Source of the DNA: a bacterium
Lineage (GTDB): Bacteria; SAR324; XYD2-FULL-50-16
Length of the DNA: 64,000 nt
Reading direction: 5' to 3'
NCBI GenBank assembly: GCA_018829445.1
Contig: JAHJTV010000063.1
Span: forward strand, 62,001-126,000
In this document: positions 18,649-28,193 of the stretch, piece by piece
Numbering within the stretch: the first letter of the stretch is position 1
Layout of the letters: the number at the start of each line of letters is the position of its first letter
Made by a program: the position numbers and the translations under genes
Notes under the pieces: generated by a model
The model's input: only the letters and a program-made list of their open reading frames with translations
Database searches by the model: none
What the model was told of the DNA's origin: nothing

Positions 18649-20142
18649 ATGAATCACCTGAAGATGATCTGCCAGGGGATCTTTATCCTGGTCATTGGAA
18701 CCTTGATTTCATCGACATCCGTGTTAGCGGCTAAAGACAGCCTGACCATGGGTATGGTATTGGAACCGACACATCTGGATCCAACCGCCGGCGCGGCAGC
18801 TGCAATCGATGAGGTTGTATATGCCAATGTTTTTGAGGGATTAACCCGGATCAATCGTAGTGGAGAAGTGAAGCCAGCTTTGGCGAAAAGCTGGGAGATT
18901 TCGGCGGATAAAACAATCTATACATTTCATTTGCACCAAGGAGTAAAATTTCACGATGGATCTGAATTTGACGCGGAAGATGTCGTTTTTTCCCTGAATC
19001 GGGCGAAAGCCGATGATAGCGTTAATGCACAAAAAGTCTTATTCAAGCCAATAAAAAGCGTGGAGAGTAAGGGAAAATTTTCCGTTGCAGTAACCCTTTT
19101 CCAGCCGACGGGAAGTTTTCTGTTCAATATGGGTTGGGGGGATGCTGTCATGGTTGATCAAGCCAGTGCAGACAAAAATAAAAGCAATCCTGTGGGCACT
19201 GGCCCTTTTAAATTTAAACGGTGGGTGAAAGGTGATCGCATCGAACTGATTAAAAGCCCGGGATACTGGGGCGAGCCTGCAAAGCTGAATATGGCAACCT
19301 TCAAGATCATCCCCGATCCGGCCGCAGCTGTGTCGGCAATGATGGCTGAGGATGTTGACGCGTTTGCTAATTTTCCTGCTCCCGAAAGCGTCGCCCAGTT
19401 CAAATCCGATCATAGGTTTAAAGTGGTTATCGGTAGCACCGAAGGAGAAACTATCCTTTCAACCAACAATAAAAAGGGACCGTTTCAGGACTTAAGAGTT
19501 CGACAAGCTATTGCCCATGCATTGGATCGTCAGGCTATTATTGATGGTGCCATGTTTGGTTTCGGGACTCCAATCGGAACCCATTTTTCACCTCACCATC
19601 CGGCATACAAGGATTTTACTGGTAAGTTTCCCTATGATCTTAATAAAGCCAAAAAACTTCTGGCTGAAGCCGGGTATCCTGATGGATTTAATGCTACAAT
19701 CAAACTTCCCCCCCCGAGTTATGCTCGCAGGGGTGGGGAGATTATTGCTTCTCAACTGGCTAAAATTGGGATTAAACTGGAGATCATCCCGGTTGAATGG
19801 GCTCAATGGATAGACCAGGTATTTAAGAACAAAGACTATGATTTGACGATTGTTTCGCATACCGAGCCAATGGATATAGGTATATACGCCAGAAAGGATT
19901 ACTATTTTAATTATGATAACCCAAAAATCCAGGCACTAATGGTTGAATTGGATGCGACTGTAGAGACTGGTAAACGTTACCAGTTATTGGGAGAAGCGCA
20001 ACAAATTGTTTCTGATGACTGTGTTAATGGTTTTCTTTTCCAGCTGGCCAAATACGGTATCTGGAATAAAAACATTGCTGGTCTATGGGAAAACAGCCCT
20101 GTTCAGGCCAATGATCTCACAGAGGTGTATTGGATAAAATAA
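18649..20142 (+). CDS. ABC transporter solute-binding protein, DppA/OppA family
   Basis: The 497-residue periplasmic binding protein has a signal peptide ending in SVLA-AK and the SBP_bac_5 domain. The start of the mature protein (MVLEPTHLDPTAGA), the VYANVFEGLTRI segment and YTFHLHQGVKFHDGSEF (near 90-106) are typical. An excellent ribosome binding site (aaggaggaga) precedes the ATG. It should deliver oligopeptides, or a similar amide substrate, to the DppBC-like permeases encoded next. The operon position behind two unusual peptidases suggests a non-standard peptide. Confidence 0.93.
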   Translation: MNHLKMICQGIFILVIGTLISSTSVLAAKDSLTMGMVLEPTHLDPTAGAAAAIDEVVYANVFEGLTRINRSGEVKPALAKSWEISADKTIYTFHLHQGVKFHDGSEFDAEDVVFSLNRAKADDSVNAQKVLFKPIKSVESKGKFSVAVTLFQPTGSFLFNMGWGDAVMVDQASADKNKSNPVGTGPFKFKRWVKGDRIELIKSPGYWGEPAKLNMATFKIIPDPAAAVSAMMAEDVDAFANFPAPESVAQFKSDHRFKVVIGSTEGETILSTNNKKGPFQDLRVRQAIAHALDRQAIIDGAMFGFGTPIGTHFSPHHPAYKDFTGKFPYDLNKAKKLLAEAGYPDGFNATIKLPPPSYARRGGEIIASQLAKIGIKLEIIPVEWAQWIDQVFKNKDYDLTIVSHTEPMDIGIYARKDYYFNYDNPKIQALMVELDATVETGKRYQLLGEAQQIVSDDCVNGFLFQLAKYGIWNKNIAGLWENSPVQANDLTEVYWIK

Positions 20143-20149
20143 GACAATA

Positions 20150-21103
20150 ATGAGAGTTTTTCTGTTTAAACGAATCATTACCATGGCACTGACATTGTTA
20201 GTAGCCACGGCAGTGGTTTTTATTGCACTGGAAGTATTACCGGGAGATCCGGCATCTGTTATGCTGGGTATCAATGCAGAGCCTGACACCCTGGCCGCAT
20301 TGAGGGCGGAGCTGGGTCTCGATCGTCCGGTGCATATTCGTTATTTCAGTTGGCTGGGGGATCTGTTGCAAGGAAATCTTGGTATCAGTTATACCTATGA
20401 TGTCCCGGTATTAGAACTGATAACCGAAAGGATTACTGTCAGTTTTCCCCTGGCCCTGTTTGCCATTATTCTATCTACAGCTATCGCCATTCCCTTCGGT
20501 ATCATTGCTGCCTCATTTCATACCAGGCCCCTGGACTTTTTTGTGATGACGTTTTCTCAACTGGGGATTGCAATTCCTAACTTCTGGTTTGCCCTTCTTT
20601 TAATTATTCTATTTTCAATCAGTTTAAGGCTGCTACCAGCAGGAGGATTCGCCGGTTGGGATGAAGGACTGATTCCGGCGTTGACTTCCCTGATTCTTCC
20701 CACAATTGCGTTAGCATTACCCCAATCCGCAATTCTGGCCCGGGTAACGCGATCCGCTTTGCTGGAGGTTTTAAAAGAGGACTACATCAGAACGGCCCAG
20801 GCAAAAGGGAGCGGTCGCTGGAGGACAATGTGGCGTCATGCTCTCCGTAACGCAATGATACCGGTGGTTACAATCATGGGGTTGCAATTTTCATTTCTAT
20901 TAGCCGGTACTATTATTATTGAAAACGTTTTCTACCTTCCCGGAATCGGAAGACTGATATTCCAGGCAGTGGCCCAAAGAGATCTTATTGTTGTAAAAAA
21001 CCTGGTCATCCTGTTGGCTGCCACGGTAATCATTATCAATTTTGTGGTAGATGTCCTTTATGCCGTCATTGATCCCCGTTTGAGGGGAGGTAATGATGTT
21101 TGA
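20150..21103 (+). CDS. dppB: ABC transporter permease, DppB type
   Basis: The 317-residue inner-membrane protein has six predicted helices. It has the DppB/OppB N-terminus (one helix, then VFIALEVLPGDPASVML) and the cytoplasmic EAA loop (SALLEVLKEDYIRTAQAKG, about 196-215) that contacts the ATPases. It lies 7 bp after the binding-protein gene and overlaps the next permease by 11 bp. Substrate assignment rests on the cluster only. Confidence 0.93.
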   Translation: MRVFLFKRIITMALTLLVATAVVFIALEVLPGDPASVMLGINAEPDTLAALRAELGLDRPVHIRYFSWLGDLLQGNLGISYTYDVPVLELITERITVSFPLALFAIILSTAIAIPFGIIAASFHTRPLDFFVMTFSQLGIAIPNFWFALLLIILFSISLRLLPAGGFAGWDEGLIPALTSLILPTIALALPQSAILARVTRSALLEVLKEDYIRTAQAKGSGRWRTMWRHALRNAMIPVVTIMGLQFSFLLAGTIIIENVFYLPGIGRLIFQAVAQRDLIVVKNLVILLAATVIIINFVVDVLYAVIDPRLRGGNDV

Positions 21104-21944
21104 AAGATTGAGAGAGATACTCCGTCATGGGATAAGAAACCGGAGTTTTGTGGTAGGTGGTCTTATCACCCTGATGTTCTTTCTGGTGGCCTTGCTATCC
21201 TATTTTTGGACTCCCTATCCCATCGGGGATATCAATATTACGGATAAGCTGTTACACCCCAGTGCTAAATACTTGTTGGGCACCGATCATTTCGGCAGAG
21301 ATATCCTGTCAATGCTGATTGTTGGAGCCAGAAATTCCGTGATTGTTGCTTTTGTGGCCATTGGTATCGGGATCGGAATCGGGGTTCCGCTGGGATTGAT
21401 GGCCGCTTCCACCCGGGGATGGATCGATGAATTGATCATGAGATTTAATGATTTCACCTTCGCCTTTCCGTCATTGATCTCTGCCATCATGATCACGGCG
21501 ATCATGGGTCCCGGGGCTGTCAATTCGATCATTGCCATTGGAATATTTAATATTCCGGTTTTTGCACGGATCATTAGAGGAGCAGCACTCAGTATCTGGC
21601 AGAGAGAGTTTATTTTAGCAGCGAGAAGTGCGGGGAAGGGCAGGTTGCGAATATCCATTGAGCATGTACTTCCGAACACCATCAGCATGCTGATAGTGCA
21701 GGCAACCATTCAGTTTGCCCTGGGAATCCTGGCGGAAGCCGGGCTAAGCTACCTTGGTTTGGGCACTCAGCCTCCCGCTCCCAGTTGGGGTAAAATGCTG
21801 AATGAAGCCCAGACTTTTATCCATTTTGCCCCCCAGTTAGCGATCTATCCGGGAGTGGCAATTGTTTTGACAGTCTTGGGATTAAATCTTTTTGGTGATG
21901 GATTGCGGGATGTGTTGGATCCTAAATTGAGACGGGATAGGTAA
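21093..21944 (+). CDS. dppC: ABC transporter permease, DppC type
   Basis: The 283-residue permease of the DppC/OppC family has one N-terminal helix, the conserved LLGTDHFGRDILSMLI segment (about 61-76) and the EAA loop around REFILAARSAG. ATG codons at 21093 and 21096 are adjacent, and both overlap the end of dppB, implying translational coupling. It forms the membrane channel with DppB. Confidence 0.93.
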   Translation: MMFERLREILRHGIRNRSFVVGGLITLMFFLVALLSYFWTPYPIGDINITDKLLHPSAKYLLGTDHFGRDILSMLIVGARNSVIVAFVAIGIGIGIGVPLGLMAASTRGWIDELIMRFNDFTFAFPSLISAIMITAIMGPGAVNSIIAIGIFNIPVFARIIRGAALSIWQREFILAARSAGKGRLRISIEHVLPNTISMLIVQATIQFALGILAEAGLSYLGLGTQPPAPSWGKMLNEAQTFIHFAPQLAIYPGVAIVLTVLGLNLFGDGLRDVLDPKLRRDR

Positions 21945-21950
21945 TATCGT

Positions 21951-22934
21951 ATGACACTGCTTCAAGCAATAGATCTGGGTGTAAAAATAAACACAATGGA
22001 CGGCTCTCTGGAAATCATCGATCAGGTCAGTTTCAGCGTGGACAGGGGAGATAAGCTGGGAATCGTTGGAGAATCCGGGTGTGGCAAGTCGATTACGGCT
22101 TTGGCTTTAATGTCTCTATTACCGCCAAATTCTCAAATATCAGGTCAGATCCTGCTCGACGGTGAAAATATTCTGGGATTAACCAGGAAACAGCTTTGTG
22201 AAATTCGCGGCAATAGAATCGGTATCATTTTTCAGGAACCGATGACAGCCTTAAATCCGGTGAAAACAATCGGCTCCCAGATTTCAGAAAGTCTGGTTCT
22301 ACACGCAAATCTCAATAAAAAACAGATTATTGAGAGAGTAGTGGAGCTGATGGAGTGTGTAGAGTTGCCGGTAAAACGGTTCCCTTTGAATCTTTATCCC
22401 CATCAACTATCCGGTGGTCAGCGGCAGAGAGTGATGATAGCCACAGCAATCGCCTGTAAACCGGATCTGCTCATTGCAGATGAGCCCACGACAGCACTGG
22501 ATGTGACAGTTCAGGAACAGATCCTGGATCTGATCAAAGATCTGGTTAACCAATACGACATGGCTCTCATGATGATCAGTCACGATTTGGGCGTGATTGC
22601 TCAAACAACCGAGAAAGTAATGGTTATGTACGCAGGTCAGGTTATGGAACAGGGAAATACCGAGGATGTTTTTAAACAAATGGCTCATCCCTATACTCAT
22701 GGCCTGTTCTCTGCTATTCCCAAAACAGGTTCTTCATTAATTACAGGAAGAAAACGGCTTCAAAGCATTCCGGGACAGGTGCCGGACCCAAGAAACAAGA
22801 TATTCGGGTGTAAATTTGCCGACAGATGTTCGTTTTCCTCAGATGAGTGCAGGAAATCTCGACCGGAACAGACGATGATTAATCAGAAACACTCTGTTTG
22901 GTGTTATCATCCTATAAAAACAGGAAAGGATTAG
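21951..22934 (+). CDS. dppD: oligopeptide/dipeptide ABC transporter ATPase, DppD type
   Basis: The ATPase has Walker A GESGCGKSITA near 43, signature LSGGQRQRV near 154 and Walker B LLIADEPTTALD near 174. The C-terminal oligo_HPY domain has the family cysteine pattern (GCKFADRCSFSSDECR, then WCYHP), which in Dpp/Opp ATPases can hold a [4Fe-4S] cluster. It lies 6 bp after dppC and 2 bp before dppF. Confidence 0.94.
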   Translation: MTLLQAIDLGVKINTMDGSLEIIDQVSFSVDRGDKLGIVGESGCGKSITALALMSLLPPNSQISGQILLDGENILGLTRKQLCEIRGNRIGIIFQEPMTALNPVKTIGSQISESLVLHANLNKKQIIERVVELMECVELPVKRFPLNLYPHQLSGGQRQRVMIATAIACKPDLLIADEPTTALDVTVQEQILDLIKDLVNQYDMALMMISHDLGVIAQTTEKVMVMYAGQVMEQGNTEDVFKQMAHPYTHGLFSAIPKTGSSLITGRKRLQSIPGQVPDPRNKIFGCKFADRCSFSSDECRKSRPEQTMINQKHSVWCYHPIKTGKD

Positions 22935-22936
22935 CC

Positions 22937-23890
22937 ATGGCACTCGTAAGGGTTGATAAGGTTATAAGGGAATACAGATTGCCACAGAAATATCTATTTC
23001 AAAAGGCATCTGTTTTCAGGGCTCTTAATAATGTCAGCTTTTCCATTGAAACAGGAGAAAGCTTCGGTGTTGTGGGCGAGTCCGGTTGTGGTAAATCGAC
23101 TCTGGCCAGGATAATAATGGCTCTGGATAAGCCAACCGAAGGAACCGTTTATTATAAGGATCATGACCTGTTTACCATCCCAAAAAGTGAGTTGTGCCAG
23201 CTCAGGCGTCATTTCCAAATGGTATTTCAGGATCCATACGGGTCTTTGAATCCGCGCAAGAAGGTGCTTCCTATTGTTGCAGAGCCATTGGATATGCTTG
23301 AAAAACAGTTATCGAAAAAGGATAGAGCAGACAGAGTAAAGCTGATGCTATCCGAGGTTGGTTTGAATTCGAATGATATCGAGAAATATCCCCATGAATT
23401 TTCAGGAGGTCAAAGGCAGCGGATTGCCATCGCGCGAGCTTTAATAACAAAACCCTCACTTATTGTGGCAGATGAATCCGTCTCAGCCCTGGATGTGTCG
23501 GTTCAAGCCCAGGTTTTGAACCTGATAATGGATTTGCAGGAAAAATACAATCTGGCATTTCTTTTTATCAGTCACGATCTGAGTGTGGTTGAGTTTGTTA
23601 CTCAAAAAATTGCCGTTATCTATCTTGGAAGAATTGTAGAACAGGGAGAGACCAAAGATATCTTCCAGCAACCGTTGCACCCTTACACAAAACTTCTTTT
23701 AAATGCGATTCCGGATGTTGATCCTTTTAATAAAAAAGTAAAAAAGAAACGGGAGAAGACTCGTTATCAAATAGACGAGACCAGCTGTCAGTTTATAGAT
23801 CGTTGTCCTGAAGCAACAGAAATTTGTCGGCAAAGTGAACCACAGTTGAAAGATCACAACGGACATCTGGTTGCCTGCTTTAATGTTTGA
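22937..23890 (+). CDS. dppF: oligopeptide/dipeptide ABC transporter ATPase, DppF type
   Basis: This is the second ATPase of the importer, with Walker A GESGCGKSTLA, FQDPYGSLNPR after the Q-loop, signature FSGGQRQRI, Walker B IVADESVSALD (Ser replacing the more common Pro), and a C-terminal oligo_HPY cysteine motif. The start at ATG 22937 is preceded by aggaaagga and follows the dppD stop by two bases. An earlier in-frame GTG inside dppD (22898) is less likely. Confidence 0.93.
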   Translation: MALVRVDKVIREYRLPQKYLFQKASVFRALNNVSFSIETGESFGVVGESGCGKSTLARIIMALDKPTEGTVYYKDHDLFTIPKSELCQLRRHFQMVFQDPYGSLNPRKKVLPIVAEPLDMLEKQLSKKDRADRVKLMLSEVGLNSNDIEKYPHEFSGGQRQRIAIARALITKPSLIVADESVSALDVSVQAQVLNLIMDLQEKYNLAFLFISHDLSVVEFVTQKIAVIYLGRIVEQGETKDIFQQPLHPYTKLLLNAIPDVDPFNKKVKKKREKTRYQIDETSCQFIDRCPEATEICRQSEPQLKDHNGHLVACFNV

Positions 23891-23951
23891 TGATAATTTA
23901 CAGTTAAGGGAGCGGGCCAGATTTTTCAAACTTTCAATAAATAGATACCAA

Positions 23952-25385
23952 ATGGAAAAGCCAATTGTATTAATTGATGGAAAGTTGACGGAAGGTCGTT
24001 CCGGAGAAACTCTAGAGATTATAGATCCCAGTACCGGTGAAACAATGGGAGAGTTGATCAGGGGGCAAAAAGAGGATATTGATGCTGCTGTCAAGGCGGC
24101 TAACAAAGCATTTGAGGGAGAGTGGGGAAAACTGACAGCCCTGGAAAAGGGGCGAATCATTGCAGATCTGGGGAGGTTGATACTGAAAAATACAGATCAG
24201 CTTACATCCATAGAATCGCAGGATGTTGGCAAACCCCTCAGTCAGGCCCGCAATGATGTAATTGCCTGTGCCCGCTATTGCGAGTTTTATGCCGGGTCTG
24301 TTGACAAATTCCATGGACAGACGATTCCCTATCAAAACGGTTTTACCGTATTAACCCTCAGAGAACCCCATGGTGTAACGGCTCATATTATCCCCTGGAA
24401 CTATCCCCTGCAGATTATCGGGCGAAGCGTTATTGGGTCATTGGCTGCAGGAAATACTGTTGTGATCAAACCGGGTGAAGATGCCTCTTTGAGTACGCTC
24501 TTTTTTGGAAAATTATGCCTTGAGGCCGGTTTCCCCAGGGGAACAGTTAATATCGTAACCGGTTATGGTGAAGAGGCCGGTGCAGCTCTTGCTTCACATC
24601 CGGGTATCAACCATCTCAGCTTTACAGGCTCTTCAAGGGTGGGAACATTAGTGCAAAAGGCAGCGGCGGATAATACCATTCCTGTTACTTTGGAGCTTGG
24701 AGGAAAATCTCCGCAACTGGTGTTTGAAGACGCAGATCTGGAACGCGCCTTGCCCTTCATAGTGAATGCCGCCATCCAAAATGCAGGTCAAACCTGTTCC
24801 GCAGGAAGCCGAGTGTTGATACATAATCCTGTCTATGAAGACCTTGTCGGATTTTTAGTCAGGAAAATTGATGCTCTCACGGTGGGCCCTGCATTGGAGG
24901 ATCATGCTCTGGGGCCGCTCATCAGTCAAAAACAGTTAACGCGAGTCAAAAACCTGCTGAATCAGGCGTCCAATCTGCAAATTCTGGCCAAAGGAAAACT
25001 TTCACCCAATTGCCCCAAAGGTGGTTTTTATACTCTGCCTCTACTTTTAGGCAATGTCCCTCCGGATCATTGTATGGCGCAGGAAGAGATTTTTGGTCCG
25101 GTGCTTTCGATCATACGTTTCAATTCAGAGGAGGAGGCTGTCAGGATTGCCAATAATTCAAAATATGGATTGGTTGCAAGTGTCTGGACTAAAGATGGAG
25201 CCAGACAGTTTCGGGTGGCCAAAAAACTAAAAGCCGGACAAGTGTTTATCAATAATTATGGAGCGGGTGGAGGCGTTGAACTCCCCTTTGGCGGTGTTAA
25301 AGGAAGTGGTTATGGCAGGGAAAAGGGGATGGAAGCTTTGTATGGATTTTCCAGCTTGAAGACCATCGCCATAAACCATGGGTGA
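23952..25385 (+). CDS. NAD(P)-dependent aldehyde dehydrogenase
   Basis: The ALDH-superfamily enzyme has the substrate/NAD region IIPWNYPLQI, the glycine motif FTGSSRVG, catalytic-base Glu in LELGGKSPQ (about residue 240) and nucleophilic Cys in NAGQTCSAGSR (about residue 275). It oxidises an aldehyde to the carboxylate. The start is uncertain: ATG 23952 gives the standard ALDH N-terminus but lacks a good ribosome binding site, whereas an in-frame ATG at 23883, overlapping the dppF stop, would add 23 residues. The position after the peptide importer and before an SDR dehydrogenase suggests catabolism of an aldehyde formed from the imported compound. Confidence 0.88.
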   Translation: MEKPIVLIDGKLTEGRSGETLEIIDPSTGETMGELIRGQKEDIDAAVKAANKAFEGEWGKLTALEKGRIIADLGRLILKNTDQLTSIESQDVGKPLSQARNDVIACARYCEFYAGSVDKFHGQTIPYQNGFTVLTLREPHGVTAHIIPWNYPLQIIGRSVIGSLAAGNTVVIKPGEDASLSTLFFGKLCLEAGFPRGTVNIVTGYGEEAGAALASHPGINHLSFTGSSRVGTLVQKAAADNTIPVTLELGGKSPQLVFEDADLERALPFIVNAAIQNAGQTCSAGSRVLIHNPVYEDLVGFLVRKIDALTVGPALEDHALGPLISQKQLTRVKNLLNQASNLQILAKGKLSPNCPKGGFYTLPLLLGNVPPDHCMAQEEIFGPVLSIIRFNSEEEAVRIANNSKYGLVASVWTKDGARQFRVAKKLKAGQVFINNYGAGGGVELPFGGVKGSGYGREKGMEALYGFSSLKTIAINHG

Positions 25386-25442
25386 GGGATTAATCGGCAT
25401 TTTACACAGCAATATATTTCCAACGTAATATCAGGAAGATCG

Positions 25443-26183
25443 ATGAGACTTAAAGATAAAGTGGCTATCATAACAGGAGCTGCATCCGGATTTGGTCTGG
25501 GAATGGCGGAAAGATTTGTGGCGGAAGGTGCAAAGGTTGTGATTGCGGATCTAAATGAAACAGACGGGCAGAAAGCGGCGGACCGTTTGGATGCTCTGTT
25601 TGTAAAAACAGATGTCAGCAAAGGAGAAGATGTAAGGGCACTAATCACTGCAACACTGGCTTTGCATGATCGCATTGATATTTACATCAACAATGCCGGG
25701 TATACCCACCGGAACTGCCCATTGTTGGAGGTTGACGAAGAAACCTTCGACAGGATCTTCCAGGTTAATGTGAAGTCTATTTACCTCTCTGTACAGCAGG
25801 TTATACCTGTTTTTAGGAAAAACGGATCAGGTGTCATCCTCAACATTGCCTCAACGGCAGGCGTCAGGCCCCGACCCGGTCTGGTATGGTATAATAGTTC
25901 AAAAGGCGCGGTGATATCAATGACCCGCTCCCTGGCAATTGAACTGGCTCCTGAAAATATTCGTGTTTGTGCCATTAATCCCGTAGCGGGGAAAACCGGT
26001 ATGCTGCCTTTGTTTATGGGAGAGGAAACAGAGGAGAAATTTGAACTGTTTCGTTCCTCCATTCCACTGGGAAGGTTGTCAACACCTGCCGACATAGCCA
26101 ATGCAGCGTTGTATTTATGTTCGGACGAAGCTAACTTCCTAACGGGGGTTTGTCTGGATGTGGATGGCGGGCGTTGTATTTAG
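25443..26183 (+). CDS. short-chain dehydrogenase/reductase (SDR)
   Basis: The 246-residue classical SDR has the cofactor motif TGAASGFGLG (about 10-19), NNAG near 84, the catalytic Ser in IASTAG near 137 and YNSSK (Tyr-X3-Lys) near 151-155. The acidic residue after the second strand (IADLNE) favours NAD over NADP. The family includes glucose and 3-oxoacyl dehydrogenases, so the substrate is undetermined. Its stop codon overlaps the stop of the convergent SUMF1-like gene by three bases. Confidence 0.9.
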   Translation: MRLKDKVAIITGAASGFGLGMAERFVAEGAKVVIADLNETDGQKAADRLDALFVKTDVSKGEDVRALITATLALHDRIDIYINNAGYTHRNCPLLEVDEETFDRIFQVNVKSIYLSVQQVIPVFRKNGSGVILNIASTAGVRPRPGLVWYNSSKGAVISMTRSLAIELAPENIRVCAINPVAGKTGMLPLFMGEETEEKFELFRSSIPLGRLSTPADIANAALYLCSDEANFLTGVCLDVDGGRCI

Positions 26184-26977
26184 GGATCTCTGGCTATGCG
26201 AAAACCGTAGCTGAGGCAGTTGAATTCAGGCCAGTTACTGAATCGATTTGAACACCTCTGGTGGAACGCCCCAAAATTCCAGGATCCACCCCTTCCGACC
26301 TTTCGAGGACTTTTACCGGCTCCTTTCGGGTTAAATCTTGGACTTTTCTCATAATAGTTGTCGTTGAGGCTTTTATAATCGGAAACCCATTCAAAGACAT
26401 TTCCTGACATGTCATGCAAACCCAGTTCATTCGGAGGAAAGCTGCCTACGGGAGATGTAAACTCAAATCCATCCTGATCATCCCCTTCTCCCCATTTTCC
26501 ACTGCCGTAATTGGCAAGGGAATGATCCAAATCTCCGCTTTTTGTGCCGTACTGCATTTGTTTGCCTCCTGCCCTGCATGCATATTCCCATTCCGCTTCC
26601 GTGGGGAGTCTGTAATTCATGCTGGAACGTAGATTCAGCTTTTTCAGAAACTCCCGGGTATCCTGCCAACTGATCCATTCCACCGGGTAACGTGCACCAT
26701 AGGGATAGGCAGAAGGATTAAATCCCATAATCTGTACCCAAACTTCCTGGGTAATCTCATACTTCGCCAGGTAAAAATCGCTGACACAGACTTCATGCAC
26801 CGGTTTTTCATCCTTTTCCCCAACATCAAAGGTATCTCCCATATTAAAACATCCGCCTTTTATAAAAATAAACTCAATGCCGGTAATGGCATCTTTGTAT
26901 TCGGATTCAGCGGATAACAATGAAAACGGAGCTACCAATAAAAAAAGAATAAAAAATGTCCGTTTTGTTCTGATCAT
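26180..26977 (-). CDS. SUMF1/formylglycine-generating-enzyme-like protein, secreted
   Basis: An N-terminal signal sequence (TKRTFFILFLLVAPFSLLSA) is followed by a complete FGE-sulfatase domain: FIKGGCFNMGD, YEITQEVWVQIM, PVEWISWQD, YRLPTEAEWEYACR, GLHDMSGNVFEWVSD and GRGGSWN...YGFRIAR. Of the two active-site cysteines of true formylglycine-generating enzymes, the position after GGSW reads NFG, so the copper-binding pair is incomplete. It is therefore more likely one of the many SUMF1-domain proteins with structural or unknown roles than a sulfatase activator. No sulfatase gene is nearby. Confidence 0.85.
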   Translation of the reverse strand: MIRTKRTFFILFLLVAPFSLLSAESEYKDAITGIEFIFIKGGCFNMGDTFDVGEKDEKPVHEVCVSDFYLAKYEITQEVWVQIMGFNPSAYPYGARYPVEWISWQDTREFLKKLNLRSSMNYRLPTEAEWEYACRAGGKQMQYGTKSGDLDHSLANYGSGKWGEGDDQDGFEFTSPVGSFPPNELGLHDMSGNVFEWVSDYKSLNDNYYEKSPRFNPKGAGKSPRKVGRGGSWNFGAFHQRCSNRFSNWPEFNCLSYGFRIARDP

Positions 26978-26994
26978 GAAAAGGTTGATTGCGT

Positions 26995-27924
26995 TTAGAC
27001 AGAATTAAGATTGTTTTTTAAATTTCGATAGTATTGTCTCCTGGCCCACCACAGACCGTATTTTCCTCTGAGGTTAAACAAAGCGAGGGCCGGTGTCAGA
27101 AATTTTTCAATGAGTGGCGTCAGGTAACAGAGGCGCATCAACTCGTAATACAGATCGTGAATACTGTCCTGGTTTAAAAAAATGAATGCACCATCAAAAG
27201 AATGCCCCCAACGTCTGGCAAGCTTATCCGCTGTTTTCGGGCCATCCCTCATCTCTATTACTGCTTTGAATGGTCCGATTGGTTCAAAGGGAGTTCCTAC
27301 TTGTGTTGTGACTGCTTTGACCGCTTCTTTTGCCAGCACCTGTCTCCAGCTCTCGGCAGGAAACGGCTTTCCATTGGAAACCTTTTCAATGGGAAAACAA
27401 TGAAGTCCTGTAATTTTTTGTTGAGCACTTTGACAGGCGATGGGGCAACCGGAAAAAAACAGGGGACTGATTCCGAAAGGAGCCAGTGAGGCTGAAAAGA
27501 GTTCCGCTTCCGACATCAGTACTCCATTGACTGTCAGGCTTGCTATCCGTGAGGTCAACGTGTGTGCCAAAAAACCGTTTGAACCTGATGGGGCGTGCAT
27601 GCCGATCATTAAGACAGCGGTTGCCGGCTTTGGATCACCGATTCCGGGAACCGGTCCGGCACAATAACCATGGATTACTCTGGCGCGGTTATCAATCAAT
27701 TCGGGGAAAAGGTTATAACCTGTTCGATGAAAATCTTTGATCGTAATCGTCTCAACCCCGGCCAGGAATAAAGCCTTGCAGACAGCATCAACATCCAGAG
27801 ACATGCCCACACACGCTTCCGGCCAAGTTGTGGTCATGAAGGAAGACATTTCGTAATTCCGGCATAAGGAACTGCCTTCAATGTCGGTTATAATTAAAAC
27901 ATGTTTATGGTATAGATTCACCAT
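26995..27924 (-). CDS. M55 family D-aminopeptidase (DppA-like metallopeptidase)
   Basis: The protein matches the zinc-dependent M55 peptidases, which remove N-terminal D-amino acids from D-Ala-containing peptides. Metal-binding motifs are present: ITDIEGSS (Asp-X-Glu), DFHRTGYN, MIGMHAPSG and LMSEAELF. The start was set at ATG 27924, which places the metal motif near residue 13 as in the family; an ATG at 27942 is also open. A tail of about 50 residues with hydrophobic and basic stretches (TPLIEKFLTPALALF, WWARRQYYR) extends beyond the core. Together with the M81 and P1 peptidases and the Dpp-type importer it supports a local theme of peptide or D-peptide breakdown. Confidence 0.88.
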   Translation of the reverse strand: MVNLYHKHVLIITDIEGSSLCRNYEMSSFMTTTWPEACVGMSLDVDAVCKALFLAGVETITIKDFHRTGYNLFPELIDNRARVIHGYCAGPVPGIGDPKPATAVLMIGMHAPSGSNGFLAHTLTSRIASLTVNGVLMSEAELFSASLAPFGISPLFFSGCPIACQSAQQKITGLHCFPIEKVSNGKPFPAESWRQVLAKEAVKAVTTQVGTPFEPIGPFKAVIEMRDGPKTADKLARRWGHSFDGAFIFLNQDSIHDLYYELMRLCYLTPLIEKFLTPALALFNLRGKYGLWWARRQYYRNLKNNLNSV

Positions 27925-27942
27925 AAGCCCAAAGCTATCCAA

Positions 27943-28193
27943 TAATTCAGTTAAATGACCGGATCCTTTTCAGATACTAAAGACCAATATTTATCAGAAA
28001 CCCAAAAGAGCGACAATTGAATAATCTCTCAGATGAGATGAACTTGTTTTAGGTATCAAGGTGTTCTTCCCAAGTTATTGAACAGACGCACTTCTCCTTT
28101 TTGCCGCTTAATGCAAAGCACCAACAGGTTCAAAGTGCCTAACTGTTTGAATGCTGTGCACGATATCAAGTCATTTCGAAATCAGCAAGCTGA
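27943..28193. other. intergenic stretch between the M55 gene and the aldolase remnant
   Basis: About 250 bp with no recognisable gene, repeat or strong promoter. It should carry the promoter of the minus-strand M55 peptidase gene. Confidence 0.3.
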
